A stretch of DNA of 64,000 bases from Ilumatobacter sp. GTDB lineage: Bacteria; Actinomycetota; Acidimicrobiia; Acidimicrobiales; Ilumatobacteraceae. The notes beneath the pieces are model-generated. The model worked only from the letters and a program-made list of their open reading frames with translations. It ran no database searches and was not told the DNA's origin. Made by a program: the position numbers and the translations under genes. Below are positions 12,565 to 20,733 of the stretch, one piece after another (within the stretch, counting starts at the first letter, position 1; each line of letters begins with the position of its first letter). The stretch covers positions 62,001 to 126,000 of the forward strand of contig JABJAB010000068.1 in assembly GCA_018666235.1 (NCBI GenBank), written 5' to 3'.

Positions 12565-13904
12565 GCAGTAGCCCCGAACGCCAGGCGTACTTTGACGAGC
12601 TCATCACATCAGCGACCTCCACGCTGCACAGCGATGAGGTACTCCTCGCCAACCTCGCTGGCGAAGCCACCGACTTCATCCGGCTCAACAACAACGAGGT
12701 CCGGCAGGCCGGTTCGGTCGATCAGCAGAAGCTCAGTGTCGATCTCATTGCAGGCCAACGCCACGTCGGCGGCACGATCAACCTCACCGGCGACACAGCG
12801 ATGGATAACGCCAGAGTTGGCGCGCTCCTCGGCCAACTCCGCGCACAACGTCGTCTCGTCCCTGACGATCCGTACCTGCTGTACAACACCGATCCGACGT
12901 CGACCGACAACGTCAAGACTGGCGAGATCCCCAGCCCGGAGACGGCGCTCGCTGACATCCGCGCTGCGGGACAGGGCAAGGATCTTGTCGGCATCTACGC
13001 CTCGGGCGACACATTCCACGGTTTTGCCAACTCGCTTGGCCAGCGCAACTGGTTCCAGTCATCGACGTTCAATCTCGACTGGTGCTTCTACCTGCAAGCC
13101 GACAAAGCCGCCAAGAACCTGTACGCCGGCTTCGATTGGAACGACAATGCGTTTGCCCGCAAGGTCGACTGGTCCAGTCAGCAGCTGACAGCGCTCGCGC
13201 GCGAACCCAAAGTGCTCGGCCCCGGCGATTACCGCACCTACCTCGCACCGCGAGCGATGGAAGAGGTGATGTCGCTGCTGTCGTACTACGGCGCGTTCGG
13301 CCGTCGAGCACACGAGACCAAGCAGACGCCATTCCTCCGGATGCTGGCTGGTGACGCGCACCTGTCGCCGCAGATCACCATCAGCGAGAACACCGCTGGC
13401 GGCGTGGCACCAAACTTTCAATCATCTGGTTTCATTCGTCCCGACGAAGTGCCGTTGATCGTCGACGGCAAGCTCACCGACACGCTCGTCTCACCGCGGT
13501 CAGCCCAGGAGTACGGAGTGCCGACCAACGGAGCCCACGGCGGGGAGTATCCCGAGTCGATGGCGATCGCGCCGGGTTCCATCCCAGCTGACGGCGTCGC
13601 CGAAGCACTCGACACCGGCCTCTTCGTCGGCAACCTCTGGTACACCAACTTCAGTGACATGTCGGCGTGCCGCACGACCGGCATGACCCGGTTCGCCACG
13701 TTCTGGATGGACAGCGGCGAGATCGTCGCTCCGGTCAGCGTGCTGCGCTTCGACGATACGGCCTTCAACATGCTCGGTGACCACCTCGAAGGCCTCACCG
13801 ACGACGCGGAAGTACTGCTCGACCCAAGCACGTACCTCGAACGGAGCACCGCCAGCGCCCGGCTTCCAGGCGCCCTGCTCCGCGAGATGCGCTTCGTGCT
13901 CTGA
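12561..13904 (+). CDS. tldE: TldE/PmbA family partner subunit
   Basis: A 447-residue homolog of TldD that lacks the HExxxH zinc motif, as expected for the non-catalytic TldE/PmbA partner. It has the family's C-terminal beta-rich barrel, including NTAGGVAPNFQSSGF and the GLFVGNLWYTNFSDMSACRTTGMTR region. It starts inside the tldD stop codon (ATGA overlap). The product should build the heterodimer with TldD and shape the substrate tunnel. The stop is followed by only 8 bp before the end of the convergent small gene. Confidence 0.9.
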   Translation: MSSSPERQAYFDELITSATSTLHSDEVLLANLAGEATDFIRLNNNEVRQAGSVDQQKLSVDLIAGQRHVGGTINLTGDTAMDNARVGALLGQLRAQRRLVPDDPYLLYNTDPTSTDNVKTGEIPSPETALADIRAAGQGKDLVGIYASGDTFHGFANSLGQRNWFQSSTFNLDWCFYLQADKAAKNLYAGFDWNDNAFARKVDWSSQQLTALAREPKVLGPGDYRTYLAPRAMEEVMSLLSYYGAFGRRAHETKQTPFLRMLAGDAHLSPQITISENTAGGVAPNFQSSGFIRPDEVPLIVDGKLTDTLVSPRSAQEYGVPTNGAHGGEYPESMAIAPGSIPADGVAEALDTGLFVGNLWYTNFSDMSACRTTGMTRFATFWMDSGEIVAPVSVLRFDDTAFNMLGDHLEGLTDDAEVLLDPSTYLERSTASARLPGALLREMRFVL

Positions 13905-13912
13905 CCGTGGCG

Positions 13913-14344
13913 TCAGTCCCCGGGCGATGAGCTGCCCGGAACGGGCGGCGGGTCGTTGACCACAGCAGCCGGATCGGGCGGCGGCATCTTTCCCCCGGCC
14001 TCATCCAATCGGACCTGGGCCTTGCTGAGTAGGCCGTTGGCGGAGCTGACGAGCCCGGCCATTGCCCTGGCCGCCTTGGCCTGCGTTTCGGCACGCCGCG
14101 CTTCGGCCTCTTCCTGTGACATCTCGGGCGCCGCGTCGGGATGGGCCCCGTGATGCGTCGCGCTGCTGCCCGCTGAATATTTGCGCGCCGCTTCCTCGGC
14201 CTTCTTCGACATGTTCGCAGTCTTGCCACCGGACGCCTTATCAACCTGCTCAGTGGCCTTGCCCACCATGTCGCCAACCTTGTGCCGGTTCTTCTCAAGC
14301 AGTTCTTTGGCCATCCGCAAGTTGCGTCCGCTGAAGAGTCCCAT
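13913..14344 (-). CDS. Small Rv0909-like protein (antitoxin-family annotation)
   Basis: A 143-residue soluble protein. The N-terminal half (residues 1-60) has the pattern of the actinobacterial Rv0909/MT0933 family: a short MGLFSGRN start, then amphipathic repeats KVGDMVGKATEQVDKASGGK and a Lys/Glu-rich helix. The C-terminal half is Ala/Glu-rich helix followed by a Pro-rich tail PPPDPAAVVNDPPPVPG. That family is often labelled antitoxin, but no toxin gene lies next to this one, so the label is not evidence for a toxin-antitoxin pair. Start at ATG 14344 is supported by a TAATCT -10 box 7 nt upstream. Confidence 0.6.
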   Translation of the reverse strand: MGLFSGRNLRMAKELLEKNRHKVGDMVGKATEQVDKASGGKTANMSKKAEEAARKYSAGSSATHHGAHPDAAPEMSQEEAEARRAETQAKAARAMAGLVSSANGLLSKAQVRLDEAGGKMPPPDPAAVVNDPPPVPGSSSPGD

Positions 14345-14351
14345 GAACCTG

Positions 14352-14357
14352 AGATTA
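14352..14357 (-). promoter_or_regulatory. -10 box of a probable leaderless promoter (Rv0909-like gene)
   Basis: On the minus strand TAATCT ends 7 nt before ATG 14344. The divergent amidase starts at 14381, so this 36-bp gap must serve both genes. Confidence 0.5.
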
Positions 14358-14380
14358 GCGAGCCGTGCTATCAACGCGAG

Positions 14381-15862
14381 ATGAAAAACATCGCTGACGA
14401 GACCCAATGGCTCGACGCCACGGCACAAGCCGCTCTGGTAGCAGCTGGAGAGTTGTCATCGCGCGAGTTGGTCGACGCCGCAATCGAGCGCATCGATCGT
14501 ACTGACGGGGCCATCAACGCGGTTGTGTTGCACTGGTACGACCGGGCACGCGAGCAAGCCGACGCGATCGATGCCACGGGCGCTGGGACTGCTCCCGCCG
14601 GCCGTGGCAGCGGAGACCGGCCACCGTTCCTCGGTGTGCCATTCCTGTTGAAAGATCTCTGGGCTCCCGAAGCCGGGATGCCGATGACCAACGGCAACGC
14701 AGCGCTTGCCGCGAATCCACCACGTGCAGTACACGACATGACCTTGGTCAAACGGTTCCGCGACGCGGGCCTGATCAACCTTGGCCGGACCAACAGCCCC
14801 GAACTCGGCAGCCTGCCGGTCACCGAACCGATTGCGCACGGCCCGACGCGTAACCCGTGGGACACCGATCGCACGCCCGGAGGATCGAGCGGAGGCGCGG
14901 CCGCTGCGGTGGCGGCGGGCATGGTGCCGATGGCCCATGCCAGCGACGGGGGCGGATCGATCAGGATCCCCGCGTCGTGCAGCGGCTTGGTCGGGCTCAA
15001 GCCATCGCAGGGCCGCATCACACTGGAGCCAGACCGCGACGAATCTGGCCTCAGCGTCAACCTCGTCGTCAGTCGCTCGGTGCGCGACACTGCCCGCATT
15101 CTCGATGCGGTCCACGGTCCCGGAGTGGGCGACACCGTCATCGCCGCTCCCCCAGCCCGGCCGTACGAAGATGAGCTTGGCCATGACCCCGGGCGCCTCC
15201 GCATCGGGATGCTTGACCGAGACCCGCAGGGCAATGCGCTCCACAACGACTGCGTACTTGCGGTCCGCTCTGCGGCAACGATGCTCGAAGGCCTCGGCCA
15301 TGACGTTGCACCCGGTCACCCTGAGGTGCTCGAAGACCAGTCCTTCACGCCCCGCTTCATGGCGATGTGGGCGACCAACATGGCGCTGGGCATCAAGAAG
15401 ATGGAGTCGTGGATCGGCCGCGAGATGACCGCCGACGATGTCGAACCCGTCAACTGGGCTCAGGCTGAGTGGGCGAAGAGCGTCTCTGGTGTCGAGTACG
15501 GCGAGGCGTTGGGAGCCGTCGTCGAATACCGCAGGGCGATGCAGTCGTGGTGGACGCGAGGTTGGGACCTGCTGCTGACACCGACGCTCAGCGAGCCGCC
15601 AGTCAGGATCGGCGAACACGACGCTCTCGAAGGCGATCCGATGGCAGGGATGAAACGCGCTGCCCGATTCGTCGGCTTCACGCCGCCATTCAATGCCAGC
15701 GGGCAGCCCGCGATCAGCCTGCCGCTGCACTGGAACGACACTGGCCTACCGATCGGGGTTCAACTCGTCGCCGCCTACGGTCGCGAGGATCTGCTGCTTG
15801 CAGTTGCGAGCCAACTCGAAGCAGCACACCCGTGGGCGCAGCGACGCCCAGTCCTGGCCTGA
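14381..15862 (+). CDS. Amidase signature family hydrolase
   Basis: A 493-residue amidase with the Ser-cisSer-Lys triad of the amidase signature family. The lysine lies in PFLLKDLW near residue 90, and the Gly/Ser-rich nucleophile loop GGSSGGAAAAVAAG with a following DGGGSIRIPASCSGLVGLKPS stretch is at about residues 167-210. Enzymes of this family hydrolyse amides, including fatty acid amides, 6-aminohexanoate oligomers and peptide C-terminal amides. No gatB partner is near, so a GatA role is unlikely. Start chosen at ATG 14381 where the fold begins; an upstream ATG at 14282 would overlap the divergent small gene. Confidence 0.9.
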   Translation: MKNIADETQWLDATAQAALVAAGELSSRELVDAAIERIDRTDGAINAVVLHWYDRAREQADAIDATGAGTAPAGRGSGDRPPFLGVPFLLKDLWAPEAGMPMTNGNAALAANPPRAVHDMTLVKRFRDAGLINLGRTNSPELGSLPVTEPIAHGPTRNPWDTDRTPGGSSGGAAAAVAAGMVPMAHASDGGGSIRIPASCSGLVGLKPSQGRITLEPDRDESGLSVNLVVSRSVRDTARILDAVHGPGVGDTVIAAPPARPYEDELGHDPGRLRIGMLDRDPQGNALHNDCVLAVRSAATMLEGLGHDVAPGHPEVLEDQSFTPRFMAMWATNMALGIKKMESWIGREMTADDVEPVNWAQAEWAKSVSGVEYGEALGAVVEYRRAMQSWWTRGWDLLLTPTLSEPPVRIGEHDALEGDPMAGMKRAARFVGFTPPFNASGQPAISLPLHWNDTGLPIGVQLVAAYGREDLLLAVASQLEAAHPWAQRRPVLA

Positions 15863-16522
15863 TCAGCCGTGGGGCGCAGCCTTGGCGGCTGTGCCGACGA
15901 TCTGATGCCGGACCCACAGCGCGCCCCGCCCGCGGTCGACAGCATCAACCTCAACGGCGTCGAACGGCCCACCACGAATGGAGGCCTCGGTGTCACGAGT
16001 GATCTCACAGCCATTGAACATCCACCGGTGCGGCCGAAAGAGCACCCGTTGCACGCGTCGGTTCGCGGTTCGAGCAGGCGACGCAACATGCTCAATGAAG
16101 AAGTAGACCCCGCCGGGTTTGAGAATCCGATGCGCCTCGCGCAGGACCTGTGCCGGATCATCGACGCCGCACAGCAGCAGTGTGCCGACGACTCCGTCAG
16201 CCGACTCATCGGCGAGGTCGAGTGCGGCACCGTCCAGCTGCCGGATCTCCAGATCGACGTCGTACTCAGCTGCTGCAGACTGCAGCGGAGCGTGCATCAC
16301 CGGGTTCGGCTCGATGGCGATGACCTTCGTGCCGGCTGCGTAGTAGCGCATGTTGACGCCGGTGCCGGGGCCCAACTCGACAACGGTGCCCTGCATCGCT
16401 CCGATGACGGCGGACTTACGCTCACCCCACGCCGCGTGGCTGTCGTCGGCGCCGGCTTCGAGCAATCGCGCCTCGAACCGTGATCGCCGCTTCTGTTTCG
16501 TCAGGTCCGGCACACGACGCAC
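15863..16522 (-). CDS. Class I SAM-dependent methyltransferase
   Basis: A 219-residue methyltransferase with SAM motif I VVELGPGTGVNMRYY, motif II with the acidic residue in VIAIEPNP, and post-motif ADESADGVVGTLLLCGV, followed by HRILKPGGVYFFIEHV. This order resembles the UbiE/METTL7-like group. The first codon read is GTG at 16522; a second GTG three codons in is possible. The gene ends at the base after the convergent amidase stop and lies 22 bp downstream of nothing else on its strand except the RND gene's far end, so it is probably its own unit. Substrate unknown. Confidence 0.85.
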   Translation of the reverse strand: MRRVPDLTKQKRRSRFEARLLEAGADDSHAAWGERKSAVIGAMQGTVVELGPGTGVNMRYYAAGTKVIAIEPNPVMHAPLQSAAAEYDVDLEIRQLDGAALDLADESADGVVGTLLLCGVDDPAQVLREAHRILKPGGVYFFIEHVASPARTANRRVQRVLFRPHRWMFNGCEITRDTEASIRGGPFDAVEVDAVDRGRGALWVRHQIVGTAAKAAPHG

Positions 16523-16544
16523 CGTATCGAACAGGCAGGTCTGC

Positions 16545-19298
16545 TCAGGTCAGTAGAGGGCGGCCACGACGGCGCCGGACGGCGTTGCGCAGCGGCGTGC
16601 GCACCGACTCCAGCCCGAGATAGAAGGCCGGGAAGCACAGGAGCACGAACACCGTCGAGCTGACGAGGCCGCCCATCAAAGTGAAGCCGAGTGACTCCCA
16701 GAACGGATCGCTCAATGCGAGCGGCAGCAGACCAACAACTGTCGTGATCGTCGTGGTGATCAACGGTCGGAAGCGAGAGGTGACGGCGTGCTGAATCGCC
16801 TCGCCGGCCGATGCACCAGCGCGTCGTTGCTGATTCGCGGAATCGACCAACAGGATCGTGTTGTTGACCGCCACGCCAATCAGCGCGATGAACCCCACCC
16901 CGGAGAGAAACGATTGCGGATTGTCGGTGAGCTTCAGGGCGCCGAACACTCCGAGGAAGCTGAGGGGGATCGCCATGAAGATCAGCAGCGCCTGCGCGAC
17001 CGATCGGAACTGGATCGCGATCAGCAGGAGCATCAGTCCGAGGGCAATAATGCCGGCGACGATCAGTCCAGCGAAGTCGTCCTGATTGTCCGACTCCAAC
17101 CCGAAGTCGAACGTCACGGCCTCGGCCGAGAGACCTCTCGATTCGATCTCGGCTGGGGGGAAGTCCTCTTCGACGAGCAACTGCGTGTCGTTCAAGATGC
17201 CGGAAATGCCCTGGTCTTCGTCGTACTGCGCGCGGACCTCGATGATTTGTTGCCCGTCGACCCGAGCGATTTCTCCATCGGTCGACACGATCGCATCGGT
17301 CACCGTGACCGTGCCGCCGCCAGACTCAAACTGCCGCCCCTGCAGACTGTCGCGGATGTCCTCGGCGAGTTGTTGCCCCGCGGCGATCGATGCGGCATCG
17401 CTCACCTCGATTTGGGTCGCGAACGGATACTCCAGCAGCGGCGGCCCATTCTCAGACTGTCCGGCTGTGAGGCGGAGACCGGGATAGGCCGAAACGATCG
17501 TCTCGAAGTCGGCCTCGATCCGATCCACGAACGTTGGCGCCTTGGTCGACCGCGAACCGATCGGCGTGAGGTCGATGAAGGTCTCCGTCACGCGCTCGTT
17601 CCCGCGAACATATTGCGAACGAGCGAGCTCCTCACCGAGGACCGAGAGGATGACCACGTCGACCTCGTCAGAAATGTCTTGTGCCTCTTCGATGGTCGTT
17701 CCCGAAGGGAACTCCGCTGAGATCGCCAACCCGGAGGCGTCCTTGCCGGCTGGGAAGATTGAAAACGGCAGCGAACCCGCAATCATTCCGCCGGCCATGA
17801 TGGCGACGAGCGCAACGCTGGCCATGCCCAAGCCAGTGAATCGACCCTTCCAACCGTTCCTCCAGGGATATGCAGCGAGTCGACCAGCAGCACGCGCCAC
17901 AGCCTTTTCGCCACGCACAATCGGGTTGTTACTCGGGCCGCCCTTGAGCAGGAACACTCGGGCGACCGCGGGGATGAACACGATCGAAAAGATGAACGAC
18001 AAAATCAGCGTGATGATCACGGTTGCCGGGATGGAGCGGATGAACTCGCCAAGAATTCCGCCGACAAAGAGCATCGGCGAGAACACGACAACGGTGGTGA
18101 GCGTGCCGGCCAACGACGCCGACCCGACCCGTTCGAGCGCCGTGCGCACGACGCCGAGCCGGCGACCATCTTCCTGTGGACTCGGGTCGTCGCGGCTGGA
18201 GTCGATCGATTCGGAGATGACAATCGCGTCATCAACCAGGAGCCCAAGGGTCAAGATGAGACCGAACAGGGTGATCGTGTTGAGGGAGTAACCGAACACC
18301 CAGAGTCCGATCAATGCCCCCATCATCACGAGGGCCATGAAGCCGGTGGTCATCACGGCGACCCGCCAGCCGATGAGCAACAGGCTCACGAGGGCAACGG
18401 CGAACAGGCCGGTCAGCAGGTTGGTTGTGAGTGACGACAACTGCTGACGGACGCTGGTGGCGAAGTCGGCAGTGATTGCCGCCGAGAATCCATCGTCGAG
18501 CGGCGACTCGGCGCTGGCCAGCCGGCTCTCGATCAGATCAGAAAATTCGAGGACGTCGAGGTCCGAGGACTCGCTCCGGATCAGGCCGATCGCGATGGCG
18601 TCGTCGTAGCCCGAGCTGTCGAGTGCGACGCGCGTGAATCGGGTGAGGCGGGTTTCGGTTGCACCCGAGACCGGATCGATCGATTCCGTTTCGAGTTCGC
18701 GCACTGCAGCGACGCCAACATCGCCCTCCGCAACGAGGTAGACGCTGAGCTGCTCGGCCTGTTCCTGCAACTCCGCCGGGGTCGCGTTCGGCGGACCGAC
18801 GATCGACACCAAGCTGTCGTATTGGCCGACCAACTTGGCGGCATTGATCGGGTTGTACAGGATCTCGGCGCCGTCGGGCACCTCAAGACCGAGCGCAACG
18901 AGGCGCGCCGTGCCAACGTCAGAGCTGATGTCAGACTCGAACTCGACGACCACGGAGTAGGTGCTGGGCAATGCAATCGACTCGGTCGAGACGACTCCTT
19001 CGACCTCGCTGAACGCAGCTTCGAGGGGAACGATGACCTCCTGGTCAACCACTTCGGCGTCATCGACGAAGTACGTGCCGCTGACGACGGAGATCGGCGT
19101 GTTGATCGGCGGGAAACCTTCTCGATCAAGGCCGAACCCAAACGCAGAAACACCAGCGATCAGCACAACGATCATCACCGCAAAAGTCGCTTGCCATCGG
19201 CGAGCGGCACCAGCAGCGATGGAGGCAATCACCGACCGGCGAGGCGCCGAGCGCTCGCCAGCGTCGGTTGATTCATCGGTGGTTGCCTCAGCGCGCAT
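16545..19298 (-). CDS. RND superfamily efflux transporter (AcrB/HAE1-like)
   Basis: A 917-residue proton-driven exporter of the RND family. One helix near residues 36-55 is followed by a large extracytoplasmic loop (about 60-290), a bundle of helices containing the proton-relay pair in LGLLVDDAIVISES, a second large loop, and a second bundle ending with VAVNNTILLVDSANQ. It is about 100 residues shorter than Gram-negative AcrB, which fits a pump without an outer-membrane channel. No membrane-fusion or outer-membrane gene is near. A GACAAT -10 box ends 6 nt before ATG 19298. The P450 gene lies just upstream on the same strand, which might suggest a shared substrate, but that is weak inference. 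Confidence 0.88.
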   Translation of the reverse strand: MRAEATTDESTDAGERSAPRRSVIASIAAGAARRWQATFAVMIVVLIAGVSAFGFGLDREGFPPINTPISVVSGTYFVDDAEVVDQEVIVPLEAAFSEVEGVVSTESIALPSTYSVVVEFESDISSDVGTARLVALGLEVPDGAEILYNPINAAKLVGQYDSLVSIVGPPNATPAELQEQAEQLSVYLVAEGDVGVAAVRELETESIDPVSGATETRLTRFTRVALDSSGYDDAIAIGLIRSESSDLDVLEFSDLIESRLASAESPLDDGFSAAITADFATSVRQQLSSLTTNLLTGLFAVALVSLLLIGWRVAVMTTGFMALVMMGALIGLWVFGYSLNTITLFGLILTLGLLVDDAIVISESIDSSRDDPSPQEDGRRLGVVRTALERVGSASLAGTLTTVVVFSPMLFVGGILGEFIRSIPATVIITLILSFIFSIVFIPAVARVFLLKGGPSNNPIVRGEKAVARAAGRLAAYPWRNGWKGRFTGLGMASVALVAIMAGGMIAGSLPFSIFPAGKDASGLAISAEFPSGTTIEEAQDISDEVDVVILSVLGEELARSQYVRGNERVTETFIDLTPIGSRSTKAPTFVDRIEADFETIVSAYPGLRLTAGQSENGPPLLEYPFATQIEVSDAASIAAGQQLAEDIRDSLQGRQFESGGGTVTVTDAIVSTDGEIARVDGQQIIEVRAQYDEDQGISGILNDTQLLVEEDFPPAEIESRGLSAEAVTFDFGLESDNQDDFAGLIVAGIIALGLMLLLIAIQFRSVAQALLIFMAIPLSFLGVFGALKLTDNPQSFLSGVGFIALIGVAVNNTILLVDSANQQRRAGASAGEAIQHAVTSRFRPLITTTITTVVGLLPLALSDPFWESLGFTLMGGLVSSTVFVLLCFPAFYLGLESVRTPLRNAVRRRRGRPLLT

Positions 19299-19304
19299 CC
19301 CCCG

Positions 19305-19310
19305 ATTGTC
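19305..19310 (-). promoter_or_regulatory. -10 box of a probable leaderless promoter (RND pump)
   Basis: On the minus strand GACAAT ends 6 nt before ATG 19298. It lies in the 97-bp gap after the P450 gene, so the pump may be transcribed separately from the P450. Confidence 0.45.
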
Positions 19311-19395
19311 AACGTCTGTTCAGCCAACCACAACGAGCCTCCAGTCACACACCAGCGAAAGAGACCGGCAGCGTGCGTCAGGTGCAGTCAGCAGG

Positions 19396-20616
19396 TCAGA
19401 GGGTGACGGGCAGATATTCGAGACCACGCAAGTTGATGCGACCGTTCCACTCGACGTCCCCTGACACTGCAGCGTCGGGGAAGCGCCGTAAGAACGTGCC
19501 GATCGCAATCGATGCTTCGAGCTTCGCCAGCGACGCACCCAGGCAATAGTGGGCACCGCTGCCAAATGACAGGTGCTGACCGGCACCATCGCGGCGCACA
19601 TCAAGTTCTTCCGCGGTGGGGCCCCACTTCTTCGGGTCGTGATTGGACGACGCCAATCCGGCAAGGACGAACATGCCCTTGGGGATGGTCGTGCCCTGGA
19701 AGTCGATGTCGTCGAGGGTGATACGACGCGAGAACTGCACCGGGCTGACGAATCGCAGCATCTCGTCGACCGCTGTTGCGTCGAGTTCAGGATCGCCACG
19801 CCAGATTGCGGCCTGCTCAGGATGACGGAGCAGTTCATAGATGCCGGTGCCAATGAGGTTCACGGTGGTTTCGTGGCCGGCGATGAACAGCAGGTTGACC
19901 TGATCGCGCAGCTCGGCCGGCGTCAGGCGGTCACCGCCTTCCTCAGCAGCGATCAATGCAGTGAGCAGGTCGTCGCCTGGGTTTTCGCGCTTCCAGCGAA
20001 TCACCTCGTCGATGTGTGCGTTCATCGCATCGGAGGCGGCCCTGATCTCGGCGTACGAATCGAGGGCCAACATTGGATCGAGCGACTTGACGATGGTCCC
20101 CGACCAGGCGGCAATCTGGTCCTTGTCACTCTCGGGCATCCCCAACATCTCCGAGATCACATCGAACGGCAACGGGAATGCCAGCTGCTTGACGATGTCA
20201 CCGGTGCCCGCAGCTGCCAGCTCGTTGAGCGCGGCGTCGACCAGTTCCTGAATGCGGGGCCGCAGTGCTTGGATCGCCGCCGGAGTGAACGCCTTGCTCA
20301 CCAAGCGGCGAAGCCGGGTGTGATCGGGCGGATCGGTGTTGAGCATCGATGAATCTTGTTCGAGTTCCCCTCCTGCCGCTTCGAGGATCTCGGCATATCG
20401 CTCCTCGTCACGGACTTCGATCTTGGCGTCCATGACACTCATCGATGGGTCTCGCAGCAGGCGGAAGACGTCATCGTGATCGAACAGCACCCACACATCC
20501 ATCATGGACAAGTGGACGGGTTGACCATCTCGCATCTCCGCGAAGTGCGGATACGGATTCTCCATGTATCCCGCCTCGAGCGGGTTGAACATCGGAGTCT
20601 CAGTGAGTGGCGTCAT
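19396..20616 (-). CDS. Cytochrome P450
   Basis: A 406-residue soluble P450 of the actinobacterial type. The I-helix oxygen-binding motif AGHETT, the K-helix in EMLRF and the heme ligand loop LSFGSGAHYCLGASLAK with its cysteine are all present. The protein has no membrane anchor. No ferredoxin or ferredoxin reductase gene is next to it, so electrons must come from elsewhere. The start at ATG 20616 is strongly supported by TAGGGT ending 6 nt upstream with nothing resembling a ribosome binding site. The substrate cannot be inferred from neighbours. Confidence 0.95.
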   Translation of the reverse strand: MTPLTETPMFNPLEAGYMENPYPHFAEMRDGQPVHLSMMDVWVLFDHDDVFRLLRDPSMSVMDAKIEVRDEERYAEILEAAGGELEQDSSMLNTDPPDHTRLRRLVSKAFTPAAIQALRPRIQELVDAALNELAAAGTGDIVKQLAFPLPFDVISEMLGMPESDKDQIAAWSGTIVKSLDPMLALDSYAEIRAASDAMNAHIDEVIRWKRENPGDDLLTALIAAEEGGDRLTPAELRDQVNLLFIAGHETTVNLIGTGIYELLRHPEQAAIWRGDPELDATAVDEMLRFVSPVQFSRRITLDDIDFQGTTIPKGMFVLAGLASSNHDPKKWGPTAEELDVRRDGAGQHLSFGSGAHYCLGASLAKLEASIAIGTFLRRFPDAAVSGDVEWNGRINLRGLEYLPVTL

Positions 20617-20622
20617 ATGACG

Positions 20623-20628
20623 ACCCTA
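20623..20628 (-). promoter_or_regulatory. -10 box of a probable leaderless promoter (P450)
   Basis: On the minus strand TAGGGT ends 6 nt before ATG 20616, the same hexamer as before the MFS gene at 5515. This is one of the clearest leaderless starts in the window. Confidence 0.55.
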
Positions 20629-20720
20629 AACGAGTCCTGAGCGGTTTTTACATAGCTGCCATTGCGTACGCCACGCCGTCTCGACCACGACAATTTGCGA
20701 ACTCTGTGGCTGCGGCAGTG

Positions 20721-20726
20721 CAGGAT
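20721..20726 (+). promoter_or_regulatory. -10 box of a probable leaderless promoter (RecQ-PRTase)
   Basis: CAGGAT ends 7 nt before ATG 20734. The alternative ATG at 20725 would lie inside this box, which is why 20734 was preferred. Confidence 0.4.
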
Positions 20727-20733
20727 GGGACAC

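Noticed and set aside
13913..14344. Toxin-antitoxin system
   Set aside because: The small protein resembles a family labelled antitoxin, but no toxin gene is adjacent on either strand.
14456..15730. 424-codon open frame on the minus strand opposite the amidase
   Set aside because: Shadow of the amidase frame with no motif; the amidase has its full catalytic triad.
16545..20616. Natural product gene cluster around the P450 and RND pump
   Set aside because: No synthase, synthetase or precursor peptide gene lies nearby.
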